A stretch of 64,000 nt of DNA from Moniliella sp. 'wahieum' (GCA_003971905.1 RSEE01000075.1:186001-250000), one strand, 5' to 3'. Shown: positions 1 to 11,600, counted from the first letter of the stretch. Notes: a model not told the origin generated them from the letters alone. Program-made: numbers and translations.

Positions 1-2159
1 TTTTTGTAATCCTTGATGAGCCAAGAGCGTGGAAGCCCTTCATCGGGAACGGGAGCCCTAGCCCGGCTTGGAACACACTGATCAGAAGCGTTTCCGTCGT
101 CGGGTCGAAAAAGACTTCTTGCACGGCCATCTTTCCCGTATTAATGCCAAAAGAGCTTGCTTGCGGTCGCTATATCTCCCGAGTCAGTTCAGCTCTTGTT
201 GAAAGAAGAAACAAGAAGGGGGACGTACATAATCTCCTCCCAATACGCGGTCCATGGATCGACCATTGGCATCCATACGCGCAGGGTCGAGGATAAAATG
301 CGCGGCATCGTCCACATGGCTAGCGTTCTCATCCTTCCACACATCTTTAAACGACCACACGGTCCGTCCCGTTTCGGGTGACAGGGCGATAAGATTGCCC
401 TGGGAAATGAGGTAGATGTACTGGTCATCCGCAAACAGTTTCCAGTGGAACAATTCAGACCTGCGACAGAGTTAGCGGCCACACCCCAGAAAATGCATCG
501 TACATACTCCAGTTCTTTCTCCAGGTCCGGACGGACGTGGGGTGGGGCAACGTTCGAGGACCAGGGATGATCCGTCACCACGCCTTTTTTCTCTTCTCCA
601 GTCTCAACGTTGAAGGTGGACAGGTGGGTGCGGTCCTTTCCAGAGCTAAAGGGAGGGTCAATAGATCAATACGGTTGTTTCGCACGACGCAGATACGAAA
701 CAGTCGGACATACAGGTGATACACCATCGGGTAACAGACCGCGGTAAATAGCATGATGTTGTCCAACATGCGTTGGTATTGTGGGTGGGTAAGGTCTCTA
801 GTACACATACACATCGTGCGTACCACCTCCGGCGCGGTCTCTGACTCAAAAGAAACAGTCGACATGTTGAAGGGAATGCGGCGTTTCTCCCCATAGTCCA
901 CCCAGTCTTGGCAGCACAAGAGGTAAAGTTAGAGCACTGTAGCAGAGCCAAAGGAAAGGCGACCTAACAAGGGGGGGGGGGAACGTACCTTCATCGACCT
1001 CCCACCTCCAAGTCCAAAAAAAGAGCACCATCTTCCCCTCTCGATGGACCCGCAATATGTGCTGGGTGGATGTCCAGGGGCTGGGCTGCGGCAGCGGCGG
1101 CAAAGTAACCGTGGTCAATTCTTGAAACGAGGGGAGCTCCGCCACCTCGATCAAACCATCCTCAAGCGGATTAAACATGCTGGTCGGGGTGTTGAGAAAG
1201 ACGCGGGAAACGTAGTCTTCAGGCAAGCGTGGATCCGAGTTCCAGGGATAGGGACTGATTAAATCAGCCAGATCTGGTTCGAGAGAGACGTTGGGCGCAG
1301 CCGTGCTAAAGGGGGGATCCACCCCTTTGGTCATCCGTTCGCCTGCCAACGTCCATCCGAACTGCCGCTCCAGCAGCTCGGCAGCGACCACGAGGCCCTG
1401 CCATGTCTGGGGCACAGTGGCGAACCCGGCGATGCGCGCGGCATGGGCCAACGTGGTACACGACCTGGGAAAACCAAGAAAACGGATGGCCAGCCGGTGC
1501 CAAACCGACTCGTCCTGCAGCTGGGAATGCAAGGCTGGAGCAACATGTCAATGCCAATGTCAATCGTGGTCCGGGGCCAAGGCCGCGGAAGGAGGAGGGG
1601 ACGTACCCTTGCAGGTCCAGGAAAGCTTGATTAGCTGGCGAGAAGACAGCACGCCGCACGCGCAAATGTCGTGCATCACCTCGGGAGGCAGGGAGAGGAG
1701 GTGCGGGGGCAGGCGGGGGCGGGGTTTGGTGGCCACAGGGGCGGGGGAGGCAGCGGGCGCGCGCGGCGGGCTAGCAGGAGCGGTGATGGAGGGGGCGGGG
1801 GCGCGCTTCGGGATGGCCTGAGAGGCAACGGAGGGGGCGGGGGCGCGCGGCAGACTGGCCGGGGCGGCGACAGAAGCCGCGGGCGCGCGCGGCGGGCTAG
1901 CTGCAGCGGGCACGGAGGGGGAGCGCGCGCGCTTCGGGAAGGCCGGGTGGTCTGGGTGGGCCTCGCGCAGAATGCGGTGGGCGGCAAGAAGAACGCCCGG
2001 CGCATCGCTCGGCAGGTCGTACTCCAGCAGCGACTTTTGTGACAGCGCGGCGACGAGAGCGTCCTTGCTGAGGCCCGCCGCGGACGGGATGCCGGCGGCA
2101 GAGGCAATGGAGCGCAGTGGGCCCACGTCGCACGCGGCCCAGAAGAACTGCTCGGACAT
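1..2159 (-). CDS. F-box protein with PQQ-like beta-propeller repeats, copy A (3' end outside window)
   Basis: The start ATG (2,159) opens a conserved N-terminus shared with copy B (MSEQFFWAACDVGPLRSIAS). A helical, SAP-like stretch follows, then a Pro/Ala-rich linker, then an F-box-like segment (LPPEVMHDI...LIKLSWTCKG) ending exon 1. Splice sites give exons 2159-1607, 1534-989, 906-508 and 460-229, with introns of 72, 82 and 47 nt that carry GTACGT or GTATGT donors and CTAAC-like branches. Exon 4 encodes a PQQ-type beta-propeller repeat (YLISQGNLIALSPETGRTVW, about 414-355). F-box proteins are usually substrate receptors of SCF ubiquitin ligases, with the propeller as binding face; that role is inferred here. 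Compared with copy B, exon 3 carries an extra 8 nt near 660-672 that shifts the frame, so this copy may be broken unless it is an assembly error. The C-terminus lies left of the window. Confidence 0.7.
1740..1925. repeat. Coding minisatellite in the Pro/Ala linker of copy A
   Basis: Units of roughly 60 bp encode repeats of the form ASPPRAPAxS between the N-terminal domain and the F-box of copy A. Two near-identical long segments start close to 1,758 and 1,881. Copy B has lost most of this stretch, so the array changes length between the duplicates. Confidence 0.65.
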
Positions 2160-2618
2160 GGCGCGGCGCCGCGGGAGGGCACGGGGCAGCAAGAAGAGGC
2201 GGTGGCAGAGCGCAGTGCCCAACGCGAAGCGCATCGGGTTGGTATGGGGGCCGTGCACATCCAACGCGTAACCCTGCACGTGGTGTCCTGAGGCCCGAGG
2301 CATGAGGCCTGCCTGAGGATCGCCTGTCTCACGCAGCTGCGCCCTGACATGTGACAGGGGCCTAGTGCTGCTGCGGGGCGAGCGCTGTGTAATTAGAGTT
2401 GGCGGCTGGACAGCAGAACGTTTTGCACAACCGAGACGCACCCTCACGTCCTCGGCTCTTCTTCATCCTTCCCCTTTTCATCCGATTGCCCTCGACTCCT
2501 CCGTCGTCCCTTCGCCCTTTGTAAGTGGCTAACGCTTGTGGCGTCCCTTCTAATAGAATTGCCCGTCTTCCCTCATTTCCTCCTTGGTTACCTCGTCCGG
2601 TTCGGGCATTATATACTC

Positions 2619-3086
2619 TGTCACGGGCGGGCTGCCAGGAGGACCTTTTGGGGTACAATCCCTTAGGCGACGGTAGGTCGACTCACGGTAGTTTCGGGCT
2701 TGGGCTGATTGGTGAATCCGAGCGGAGCTAGGGACGAGGAGAGGCCTTTGGTGGGGCGGCTGCACGTGTGGCGAGGCTGCGTCTGCACCGGCTTGGGCCG
2801 TAGTAACGTGTCTGAAGCCTCCGGGACTTGTGGACGGGAGGAAGACAGCGGTGGACAAACACTGCCTCAAATGAGACTGGAAATCGACGCGGCCAGAGGA
2901 GGGCTCGCGCGACTGGACTGACGAATGGCTGGAGGACGAGGTCGGAGGAGATGTCGGACGCTAACAAGTAGGCTGCCTGTACTGGATCAATTGGCTGGAA
3001 AAAGGGGCAGGAGTCGGACAGGATAGGCGTAACAGGCGGGCCTTAGCTTGGGTCGGACCATCTTGGGTCCGCCGCAGCCCGTGACA
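2619..3086. mobile_element. Solo LTR of a Ty3/Gypsy-like element with 5-bp target duplication
   Basis: The 468-bp stretch begins TGTCACGGGC and ends GCCCGTGACA, a perfect 10-bp inverted terminal pair with TG...CA ends. It is flanked on both sides by TACTC (2,614-2,618 and 3,087-3,091), the 5-bp target duplication expected of LTR-element integration. No internal element sequence is attached, so it is a solo LTR left by LTR-LTR recombination. Its ends closely resemble those of the LTRs at 7,833 and 13,627 (TGTGACGGGG...CCCCGTGACA), so it probably belongs to a related family. Its interior is clearly diverged from them, which suggests an older insertion. Confidence 0.85.
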
Positions 3087-4326
3087 TACTCCCTCCCACC
3101 CTGAAGCTGGAGGCAAAACCCACATTTATGCCTGCTCATATACACTCTGCAGCCGAACCCGTCGGCCACCTGGGTTACTGGCCTAGTCAAACCAAAGCCT
3201 AGCGGGACTGCCCTCTGGTGCCACCCACTGAGAGGTGGTAGCCAATGTACTGCCGAGCTGGTCTGCTCTCTGGTGTGCTACGCACTGAGTGAGCCAAATA
3301 TATACTGCAGAGCAGTTAGTCACTGTACTGCCCAGCTGGCCTGCTCGTAGTACTTTTGATCCGTCGAAAGCGCTCCCACGGATGCCCTGATGAGGCGGTC
3401 CAACGTCCATGACAGTGGTTGTTGTTTCTCTACTGATGACGTGCCAAAGTTTTGGTGACAGCACCGTCGCGCACATCTCTCCATGTCGGTCATACTCATC
3501 CTGCAAACATTTTCACGATTCGGTGTTACACCGTTGGAGAAAAGCTGTCCAACCCCATATGATTGCCAGCTCAAACATATCCAACGAGGAAGTGCAATCG
3601 GATGATATTCTTACTGCCTTTGCAGCCTCCGCTTGCTGCTGTTGGGGGGGTAGTGCTAGGCTTCCCCTGTTCGCCCTCAGTGGATCGGTGACGCTTTCGC
3701 TTAGCCGGTTGAAAGAGTTCCACTCTCAGGGCGCGCACACCCTGCTCGCTCCATCTCCCTTCTCTCTCTCCTGTCTCCTTGCCTTCAGATGTTGCTTGAA
3801 GACTTGTGGCTCACCACTTTTCCGTCACGCCTTGTCTGAAGGTTTGCTTTGCAGCTGATCCATAGGATCGCCCACAGTCACTGCCCTGCCTCAGCTCTGG
3901 CAGTGTTTATCCTCCACTGCAGCTACCCGTCTCTAAGCTCCGGAGGCTTCAGACACGTTATTACCCCCATCGCACATACCCCAATTTCTCTCCACATCTC
4001 CTTGCTCCACCACTCTTCCGCCTTGTGCCACGGTTACTCTTTGCACCACCGCTCCCCTTTTAAGGTAGTGCGTCGATGCGACTCTGACCAGTGGCAACAG
4101 ATCACCTGGGCTGTATCTACGCGAGGGAGGGAACACTCCGACGGTTGGGTGGATGTTGACCTTGTACAGTCACGTGCTGGTTCCCCCCATGTTCCCTCGA
4201 GTGGTAATCCGTACTAGTACTGATTAACTTCGGATCTGACCAGTGTCAGCACATCACTTGGGCTGAATCTACGCGAGGGGAACACTCCGACGATTGGGTG
4301 GGAGGCAAAGGGAGGCAACCGAGGGG
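3087..4326. other. Intergenic stretch with repeat debris
   Basis: I see no convincing gene. The stretch holds short internal duplications around 3,230-3,350 (GTACTGCCSAGCTGGYCTGCTC appears twice in similar form). An inverted relic near 3,890-3,965 resembles the middle of the solo LTR at about 2,800-2,870. The start of a tandem duplication lies at 4,083. Confidence 0.5.
4083..4302. repeat. Imperfect tandem duplication, period about 151 bp
   Basis: The text at 4,083-4,152 (TCTGACCAGTGGCAACAGAT...GGTTGGGTGG) recurs at 4,234-4,302 with several substitutions. The second copy ends just before the exon fragment at 4,327-4,713. Confidence 0.7.
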
Positions 4327-4713
4327 CTACCTACCGTGCAGGGCAGTGGAAGGCGGGAACAGGTTGAAAAAACAGTAGAGGTAGTCGCGCCTGAGGCAGA
4401 GTTGCGTCGTATCGGGGTTGGTCACCACTGCTTCGCTCCATAGCAGCTCGCCCGAGGTACAGTCCAAGCTGGCCACATGCGCGCCCTCATCTGCATTGCA
4501 CGCCAGCACGACCAAGCTCTGGTCCACCCGGTCCAGTGAGCTCAAATGTAAATGCGGTATATCTCTTGTGGCGGCCGGTGCGTGCGCTGGGCGCGTCGTG
4601 GACCAAGTCCGGATGATCGTAGTCCATGGGAAGCAGAAGGTCCTCCTCCACCAGCCGGAGCGCATCGCGGTCCACTTCGCCTTTGTCTCCGCCTTCTGCT
4701 CCTTCTCTTTCAA
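4327..4713 (-). pseudogene. Exon fragment of a related beta-propeller gene
   Basis: The minus strand reads a short protein with a PQQ-like propeller motif (ASLDCTSGELLWSEAVV), followed by RRDYLYCFF. A neighbouring frame reads a second plausible segment (VDRDALRLVEEDLLLPMDY) just upstream, so the piece may contain a frame break. The fragment ends at a good donor, G|GTAGGT near 4,334, but no matching downstream exon follows, only the tandem repeat at 4,083-4,302. It lies 80 bp downstream of copy B on the same strand and is probably a relic of a third family member. It could instead be a far 3' exon of copy B; I consider that less likely because copy B has its own stop at 4,795. Confidence 0.5.
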
Positions 4714-4794
4714 ACGTTAAACAACACTGACTTTGTGGCGCCCCGATCGGCACGGATCTAGAGAGTGGTTCTGCCCGCCTCGCGGCGCGCCAGG

Positions 4795-7347
4795 CTAGTG
4801 CTCCTCCAACCAGCGCTCGGCCTGCTGGCCCCAGTCCCACACGAGGAACGCACCGACTTGCAGCCCGCCGTCGTCTAGGACCCGATCGCGGTGCGCCTGG
4901 CTCTCCTCGTCCAGCAGGATCAACGTCGCGCCGGTGGCGGTCAACGTATTGAACTTGAGACGCAGCTGCTCAGCGAGCACGCTGGCCCAGAGCAAGGCTT
5001 CGTGCCCGCCCCGCTGGCGCTTGTTGGAAACCCGGGTGACAATGTTGTGGTAGCCGGCGGGCGAGAGGGAGCGCCAGACGGGCCCGGCGACCAGCCGGCA
5101 CAGCCGGATCTCCTCGGGCTTCCGCGCGTGTTTCCAGTCAATGACAAATGGCACAAGCAAGCCATCGGGCTTGGACCCGCGTGGGATTCCTCCCGGGGTA
5201 GACTTGCCCTTCCTGTTCCATCGCCAGCCGTAGTTGATCTGTGGCAAGAGCATTCGCCCGTTGCCCACGGAATGGCCACAGTGGTGAGGGAACGTGGACT
5301 CCTGCAGCTGCAGAAAGGCCATCCAGCTCACACGTTCCGACACGATCATTTTTTTGTAATCCTTGATGAGCCAAAGAGCGTGGAAGCCGTCCATCGGAAA
5401 TGGGTGCTGGATCCCGGCATGGAACACACTGATCAGAAGCGTTTCCGTAGTCGCGTCGAAAAACACTTCTTGCACAGCCATGCTTCCCGTCCCAATGCCA
5501 ATGCTGTATCGATGGGGTCGCTACCTCCATCCCGAGTCAGCTCAGCTATTGTTAAAAGAAGAAACAAGAAAACGAGGTGGGCGGGGGGGTACGTACACCA
5601 TCTCCCACTACGCGTTCCATCGAATGACCATCGACATCCATACGCTCAGGATCGAGGATAAAATGAGCGGCATTGTCCAAATGGCTAGCGTTCCCATCCT
5701 TCCACATGTCTTTAAAGGACCACACGGTTTGTCCCGTTTCGGGTGACATGGCGATAAGGTCGCCCTGCGAAATGAGGTACACGTACTTGTCATCCGCAAA
5801 CAGTTTCCAGTTGAACACTTCGGAGCTGCGATAGAGTTAGCGGCCAAAACCCCAGAGGATGCATTCGACATACTTTAGTTCTCTCTTCAGGTCTGGACGG
5901 GCGTCGTACGGCACCTTGTTCTCGAACCAGGGATGATCTGTCACCACACCTTTGTCCTCGACCCCAGTCTCAACGTTAAATGTGGATAGGTTGGTGCGGT
6001 CCTTTCCAGAGCTGAAGGGAGGGTTAATACATTTGTTTGGTATGACGCAGATACTAAACAGTCGGACATACAGGTGGTACACCTTCGGGTAACAGACCGC
6101 GGAAAACATCACGATTTGGTCCAGCATGCGTCGGTATTGTGGGTAGGTAAGTTCTGCACAACACAAACACATGGTGCGTACCACCTCCGGTGCGTTCTCT
6201 GACTCAAAGAAACAGTCGACATGTTGAAGGGAATACGGCGTTTCTCTCCAGTATCCACCCAGTCTTGTCGGTGTCGGTACCACAAGGAAGTTAGCGTTAG
6301 AACACTGTAGCAGAGCCAAAGGGAAGGCCACCCAACAAGGGGGCAACGTACCATCATCGACCTCCCAACTCCAAGTCCAAAAAAAGAGCACCGTGTTCCC
6401 CTCTCGATGGACCCGCAATACATACTGGTAAGATGTCCAGGGGCTGGGCAGCGGCAGCGGCGGCAAGGCAACGGAGCTTGGGCAATAAAACGAGGGGAGC
6501 ACGCCCACATCGATCAAACCATCCTCTCTCGGGTGAAAGACGCTGGTCGGGGTGTTGAGAAAAACGCTGGAAACGTGGTCTTCGGGCAAGCGTGGATCCG
6601 GATTCCAGGGATAGGGACTGATGAAATCAGCCAGCTGTGATTCGAGAGAGACGTTGGGCGCAGCCGTGCTAAAGGGAGGTGGATCCACCCCTTTGCTTAT
6701 CCGTTCGCCCGCCATGGTCCATCCGAACTGGTGCTCCAGCTCGGCCGCAACGACGAGTCCCTGCCATGTCTTGGCGACTTTGATGAACCCGGCGAGGCGC
6801 GCGGCCTGGGCCAACGTGGTACACGAGCGGGGCAGCCCAAGAAAGTGGATGGCCAGCCGGTGCCACACCGACTCGTCCTGCAGCTGGGAGTACAAGGCTG
6901 GGGCAACATGTCAATGTCAGCCATGTCACCCGCGCGCCGGGGCCGAGGCCGTGGAAGGAGGACGGGACGCACCCTTGCAGGTCCAGGAGAGCTTGATGAG
7001 CTGGCGAGGAGACAGCACGCCGCACGCGAGAATGTCGTGCATCACCTCGGTAGGCAGGGAGAGGAGGTGCGAGCGCGGGCGCGGTCGGGGTGGGTGGCCG
7101 GGGAGGCGACGGAGGGGGCGGGCGGGCGCGGCTGGCTGGCCGAATGGAGCTCGCGCAGAAGGCGGCGGGCGGCAAGAAGAACGCCCGGCGCATCGTTGGG
7201 CAGGTCGTACTCCCGCAGCGACTTGTGCGACAGCGCGGCGATGAGATCATCCTTGCTGAGACCAGCCGCGGACGGAATGCCGGCGGCGGAGGCAATGGAG
7301 CGCAGCGGGCCCACGTCGCACGCGTGCCAGAAGAACTGCTCGGGCAT
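4795..7347 (-). CDS. F-box protein with PQQ-like beta-propeller repeats, copy B (possibly broken)
   Basis: Tandem paralogue of the gene at 1-2,159, complete to its stop at 4,795. The start ATG is at 7,347 (MPEQFFWHACDVGPLRSIAS). Exons are 7347-6973, 6897-6352, 6263-5874, 5825 to about 5,590, and a last exon from about 5,481 to 4,795 (ATG-proximal text MAVQEVFFDATTETLLISVF). Introns of 75, 88 and 48 nt fit the same sites as copy A. The F-box (SLPTEVMHDILACGVLS) and the propeller repeat (YLISQGDLIAMSPETGQTVW) are present. Two features disturb the frame: contraction of the Pro/Ala linker near 7,100-7,120, which puts the F-box out of frame with the N-terminus, and a missing A near 6,206. Each copy is intact where the other is damaged, which suggests either independent decay or base-calling errors. 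An SCF substrate-receptor role is inferred from the F-box only. Confidence 0.7.
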
Positions 7348-7832
7348 GGCGGCGCGCCGCGGGAGGGCGCGGGGCAGCAAGCGGGGGAGGCGGTGGCAGA
7401 GCGCAACGCACAAGGCGACGCGCAAAAGCATGGCCGATGCCCACGCGTAACGCGTAACCCTACACGTGGTGTCCTGAACCCTGAGGCTCAGGCCTGACCC
7501 CTGACCGGTGACCTGAAGCTCATTCTGCTGTCTCAGGCAGCAGCACCCGGACAGTGGCCTGGTGCCATCGCGGGTTTAGCACTGTGTGCCTAGTTATGTG
7601 GTGCTTCCGGCGGGACAGCAGAACGTTTTGGACGACAAACGACACGCACGCTCGCGTTCTTGGCTCGCATCTGTCACCATTTCATCCCATTGCCCTCGAT
7701 TCCTCCGGTCTTCCGTTCGCCCTTGGTCGGTGGCTAACGCTTGTGGCTTCCCTCCTCAAAGGATTGCCCCTGTTCCCTCATTTCATCCTTAGTTGCCTCG
7801 TCGGGTTAGGGGATCCCCTCTTCCATCACTGC
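5350..7832. repeat. Segmental duplication, right unit
   Basis: Counterpart of 1-2,618, in direct orientation. Similarity continues through the upstream region of copy B until within about 20 bp of the LTR that starts at 7,833, just as the left unit ends at the solo LTR at 2,619. Sequence 4,795-5,349 belongs to the same gene, but its left counterpart lies outside the window. Confidence 0.8.
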
Positions 7833-8607
7833 TGTGACGGGGTGGCTGGTTTCCCAGGCGGAGACCTTCCCTGCCCATCGGAGACAGTACTCACGGAGGA
7901 CTGAACGCGTTTCAGATCCAAAGTCCAAGGCTCACTGGCGTGAACGTAGGAGGGTCGTGAGTGATGCTTTACGGTGCGTCGAGCAGAGCCTGTGCAGCGG
8001 TCGGCAAGTAGAGGTTGCGAAAGGTGCAGCGGTCTGCGAGCTGAGGTTGCGTGTATAGGGGCTGGACGCGAAAGCAGTGTGCTCCGATGGGCGAGGGAGG
8101 GCGAGCGAGCGGTGCGAGAGGTGTTCCTTCTAGAAGTGGAGAGCCTAGAAGAAGGGTGAAGGGGAAAGAATGGTCGGCGGCTTGGGCCATCATCATTGGA
8201 TCTAAGAACAGGCAGGTTTTATAGAAGAGAAAGGGGACAAAGCAAGACCAAGAGGTCTACAGAGCAAAAGGGGAAACGAGCCAAGGGAAGGAAAGAGGAC
8301 CAAGCGCGAGAGGGACGAGGCGAGAGACGAGACGAGGGTCAAGGGCAAAATGGACCCGAGACGAGAAACGAGGCGAGAAACTAAGTCGAGAAACCATGTG
8401 TTGTGTTTTGGATTTTAGACGAGCGCGAGCGGAGAAACCAAGATAGTTGTGGGTTTTGTTGATAGGAAGACGATCCGAGTCAAGATAGCGAAAGAGAAGA
8501 GAAAACGAGTCGAGATAGGCGAGATGGTGGAAGAAGCCGAGAAGCGATAGAAACGATAAGGAAGTGGAGGCGGCTGTGCAAGGTAGTTCAGACATCGCCC
8601 CGTGACA
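7833..8607 (-). repeat. 3' LTR of the chromovirus
   Basis: 775 bp with termini TGTGACGGGG and CCCCGTGACA, nearly perfect inverted ends. The same sequence recurs at 13,627-14,397. The outer flank is ACTGC. Confidence 0.92.
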
Positions 8608-11600
8608 TTACCACCCCCTACTAAGCTTCTTGGCTGTTCGTAGGTACTTGTCCACCTGCCGACGGCGTGCCGTAGGGCAAGGGGCATCTGGGTGGTCGCG
8701 ATGGAAAGCAACCACGGCTGGGGCTCCATGGCTGAGCTCCGAAGTTGGGATCCATTCGTTGTGGCTGGCAGGGAAACCAGTCCAACGCACGAAGTAGAAG
8801 TAGGACCGTCCATCGCGTCGACAGTCGAGAATCTCTTCGACACGGTAGGCCTCCTGACCGTCGACAATCTCTGGCTCCGGCACGGCAGGGGGATGGGAGC
8901 GGGCGTCGACGCGGTCAGGTCGAAGAGGTTCCAGATAGGCCACATTCACCACGGGGTTGATGGTGTGGAGGTCGCGAGGCAAGTCCAACCGGTAGGCATT
9001 GTCATTGACCTTCTCCAAAACTTTGAAGGGCCCAAGGTAGAGGGGATCCAACGTAGAAGTAGAGCGTCCGGCTGCCATGCGGGTGTGTTCGACCAAAACC
9101 ATGTCTCCTGGGTGCAAGTCAGGCGAAGCCGTGCGGCGCTGATTGGCGTAGTGTTGATGGCGCTTAGCAGCTTCGGCAAGACAGGCAGCAGCTTTACCAA
9201 TCGCCTCGGAGCGGGCAGCAACGAAGTCGGGAGGCGAAAGGGGGAGCGGAGAGAGAGGAGCGAGGTTCGTAGCCCAGGATCAACTTGAAGGGAGTTTGTC
9301 CTGTGCTGGCGCTCACGGCATTGTTTGCAGCGAACTCGGCGGCGGGCAATAGAGTAGCCCAGTTGGTTTTAGAACCGTCGATGTAGAACCGCAAGTACGT
9401 TTCGAGTTGCTGGTTGGCTCGTTCTGCTTGACCAGATGTCTGAGGCCAAAGTCCTGAGCCTAGACACGAGCGAATGCCATGGAGAGCGAGGAAGTCGCGG
9501 AAGAGGGAACTGGTGAAGGTAGGGCCACGGTCCGACACCAATTCTTCCGGGTAGCCACGGAGAGAGAACACGTGCTTTTCAAGCTGGTCGCACAAGGTTT
9601 GGGCATTATCCTGCGTACTGGCTGGGATGAAGGTGCAGTACTTGGAAAGCGATCGACCACCACCAAAATGGCATCGTACCCATCCGACCGAGGTAGGCCA
9701 ACGATATGGTCCATTGCCAAGGATTGGAAAGGCCGGGTCGGGGTAGGCAGGGGCATAAGGTATCCTTGTTGAGCGTGACGCCGATGCTTGTTGCGCTGGC
9801 ACTCAAGACAACCCGACACATAGTTGCGTACATACTCGTACATGCCAATCCAGAACCAGTGCCGATGGACGAGATCAAAGGTTTTGTCCCGCCCTGGGTG
9901 GCCAGCAGTCTCCTTGTCGTGTGCGTGTGCCAAGATCCGGCGTCGAAGGCCATCACTGTCGGGCACGTAGACTTGTTCTCCGTGGTACAGCAACCCATTG
10001 GACAAGCGCCATCCTTCCGCTGTAGAGGCATCTTCCTCCAGCGCGGCACAGATCTCGCGATATTTGGCATCATCTGGCAGCAGCTCTCGTAGACTTGCGA
10101 GCAGCGGAGTGTCTTCGGGTGGTGTAGGCGTTTCACCCCCCTCCTCAGGGCTAGGTGAAGTGTCCAAAGCAATTGCAGCCAACTTCAGTGGGGTACCGGT
10201 GGTTGATTGGCCCTCAGGTCCGATAGACAGTGGAACCATAAGGGGTCGCTCTTGGCCAAGCAAGTCATCCGCCACGGGTCCGACGTAGTCCGGGCGGCGA
10301 CTCAGAGCGTCTGCGATAACGTTGCTTCCACCGGGCCGGTACTGAAGATGAATGTTGAAGGCCGAAATTTCCTCATGCCACCGCGCTTGGCGACGAGCCA
10401 GACGTTTGGGCGCGGTAAAGGCAGTGAGGTTGGCATGGTCCGTTAAAACAATGACTGAGGGGACCGATACGACATGGTGCCTCCAAGTACGCAGCGCCTC
10501 CAGGACAGCGAGCAGTTCTTTTTCTCCAACGGTGTAATTGCGTTCTGCACCGGTGAGGGTCCTGGAGTAATAGGCAGCGGGATGCCAACGCTGGTCGTCA
10601 TGTTTTTGTGCCAACACGGCCCCAAGGGCATAGTCCGAAGCGTCCGTTTCGACCCGAGTCTCCAGTTCGGAGTCGAAGTGGCGCAGGACCGGGGTAGTAG
10701 TCAATGCAACCTTCAACGCTGAGAAGCTTTCCTCATGCTTCTCAAGCCATTCAAAGGGTTGACTCTTCTTCAATAGGTCGTTGAGGGGGCGAGCCAACTG
10801 GCTGAACCCGCGCACAAATCGACGCAAGAAGTTTGCCGCTCCCATAAAGACACGAATGTCTCTAACCGATTTGGGAGTGGGCCATTCTGCAAACGCCTTG
10901 GCCTTGGTAAGGTCGACATGGACTCCCTCTGCATCGACCACATAACCGAGATAGGCGCAAGAGGGTTGGTGGAACCGACATTTCTCCAGAGAGGCGTAAA
11001 GTTTGTTCTCTCGGAGTCGAGTCAGAACCTCCCGTACAAGAGCCGTGTGTTCCTCTCCGTTGCCGCATAGCAGAGGATGTCATCGATAAAACAAACCACT
11101 CCCGAACCAGGCCTTGCGACCAAGTCGCGGAAGATCGAGTTCATCAAAGACGTGAACGTTGCTGGCGCATTCGTCATGCCAAAGTTCATCACAAGGCTCT
11201 CGTACGTCCCCATCGTTGTCACGAAAGCAGTTTTGGGGACGTCTTCCTCCGTCACACGGACCAGATTGAACGCGCCACGCAGGTCAAGCGAAGTAAAGAT
11301 TTTCGACCCTTGTAGGCTGTCCAACGCATCCGCCATGAGTGGCAGAGCGACCTGGTGCTTGACCGAGACCGAGTTAAGACCTTTGTAGTTAACCACGAGA
11401 CGTAGGTCGCCATTCTTCTTCTTGATGTAGAATACAGGCGCGCCCCACGGTGAACGAGACCGGCGGATAAATCCTCTTTCGAGGTTCTCCTTAATCCAGG
11501 CCCTGAGGGCTTCGGTCTCATCCCGGGACAAGGGGTATGCGCGTGAGAAACTTGGTTTGGCGCCGTCTTGGGTCTCGATGGTATGGTCAAAACCTGGTCG

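Larger units (their letters stand above)
1..2618. repeat. Segmental duplication, left unit (cut by window start)
   Basis: This stretch aligns by eye with 5,350-7,832 in the same orientation. It covers the 3' part, coding region and upstream region of gene copy A. For example, the text starting at base 1 matches the text starting near 5,350, and the promoter text around 2,400-2,600 matches 7,600-7,800. The similarity is high in exons and lower in the Pro/Ala linker and upstream region, so the duplication is not brand new. The left limit lies outside the window. The right limit is near the solo LTR at 2,619. Confidence 0.85.
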
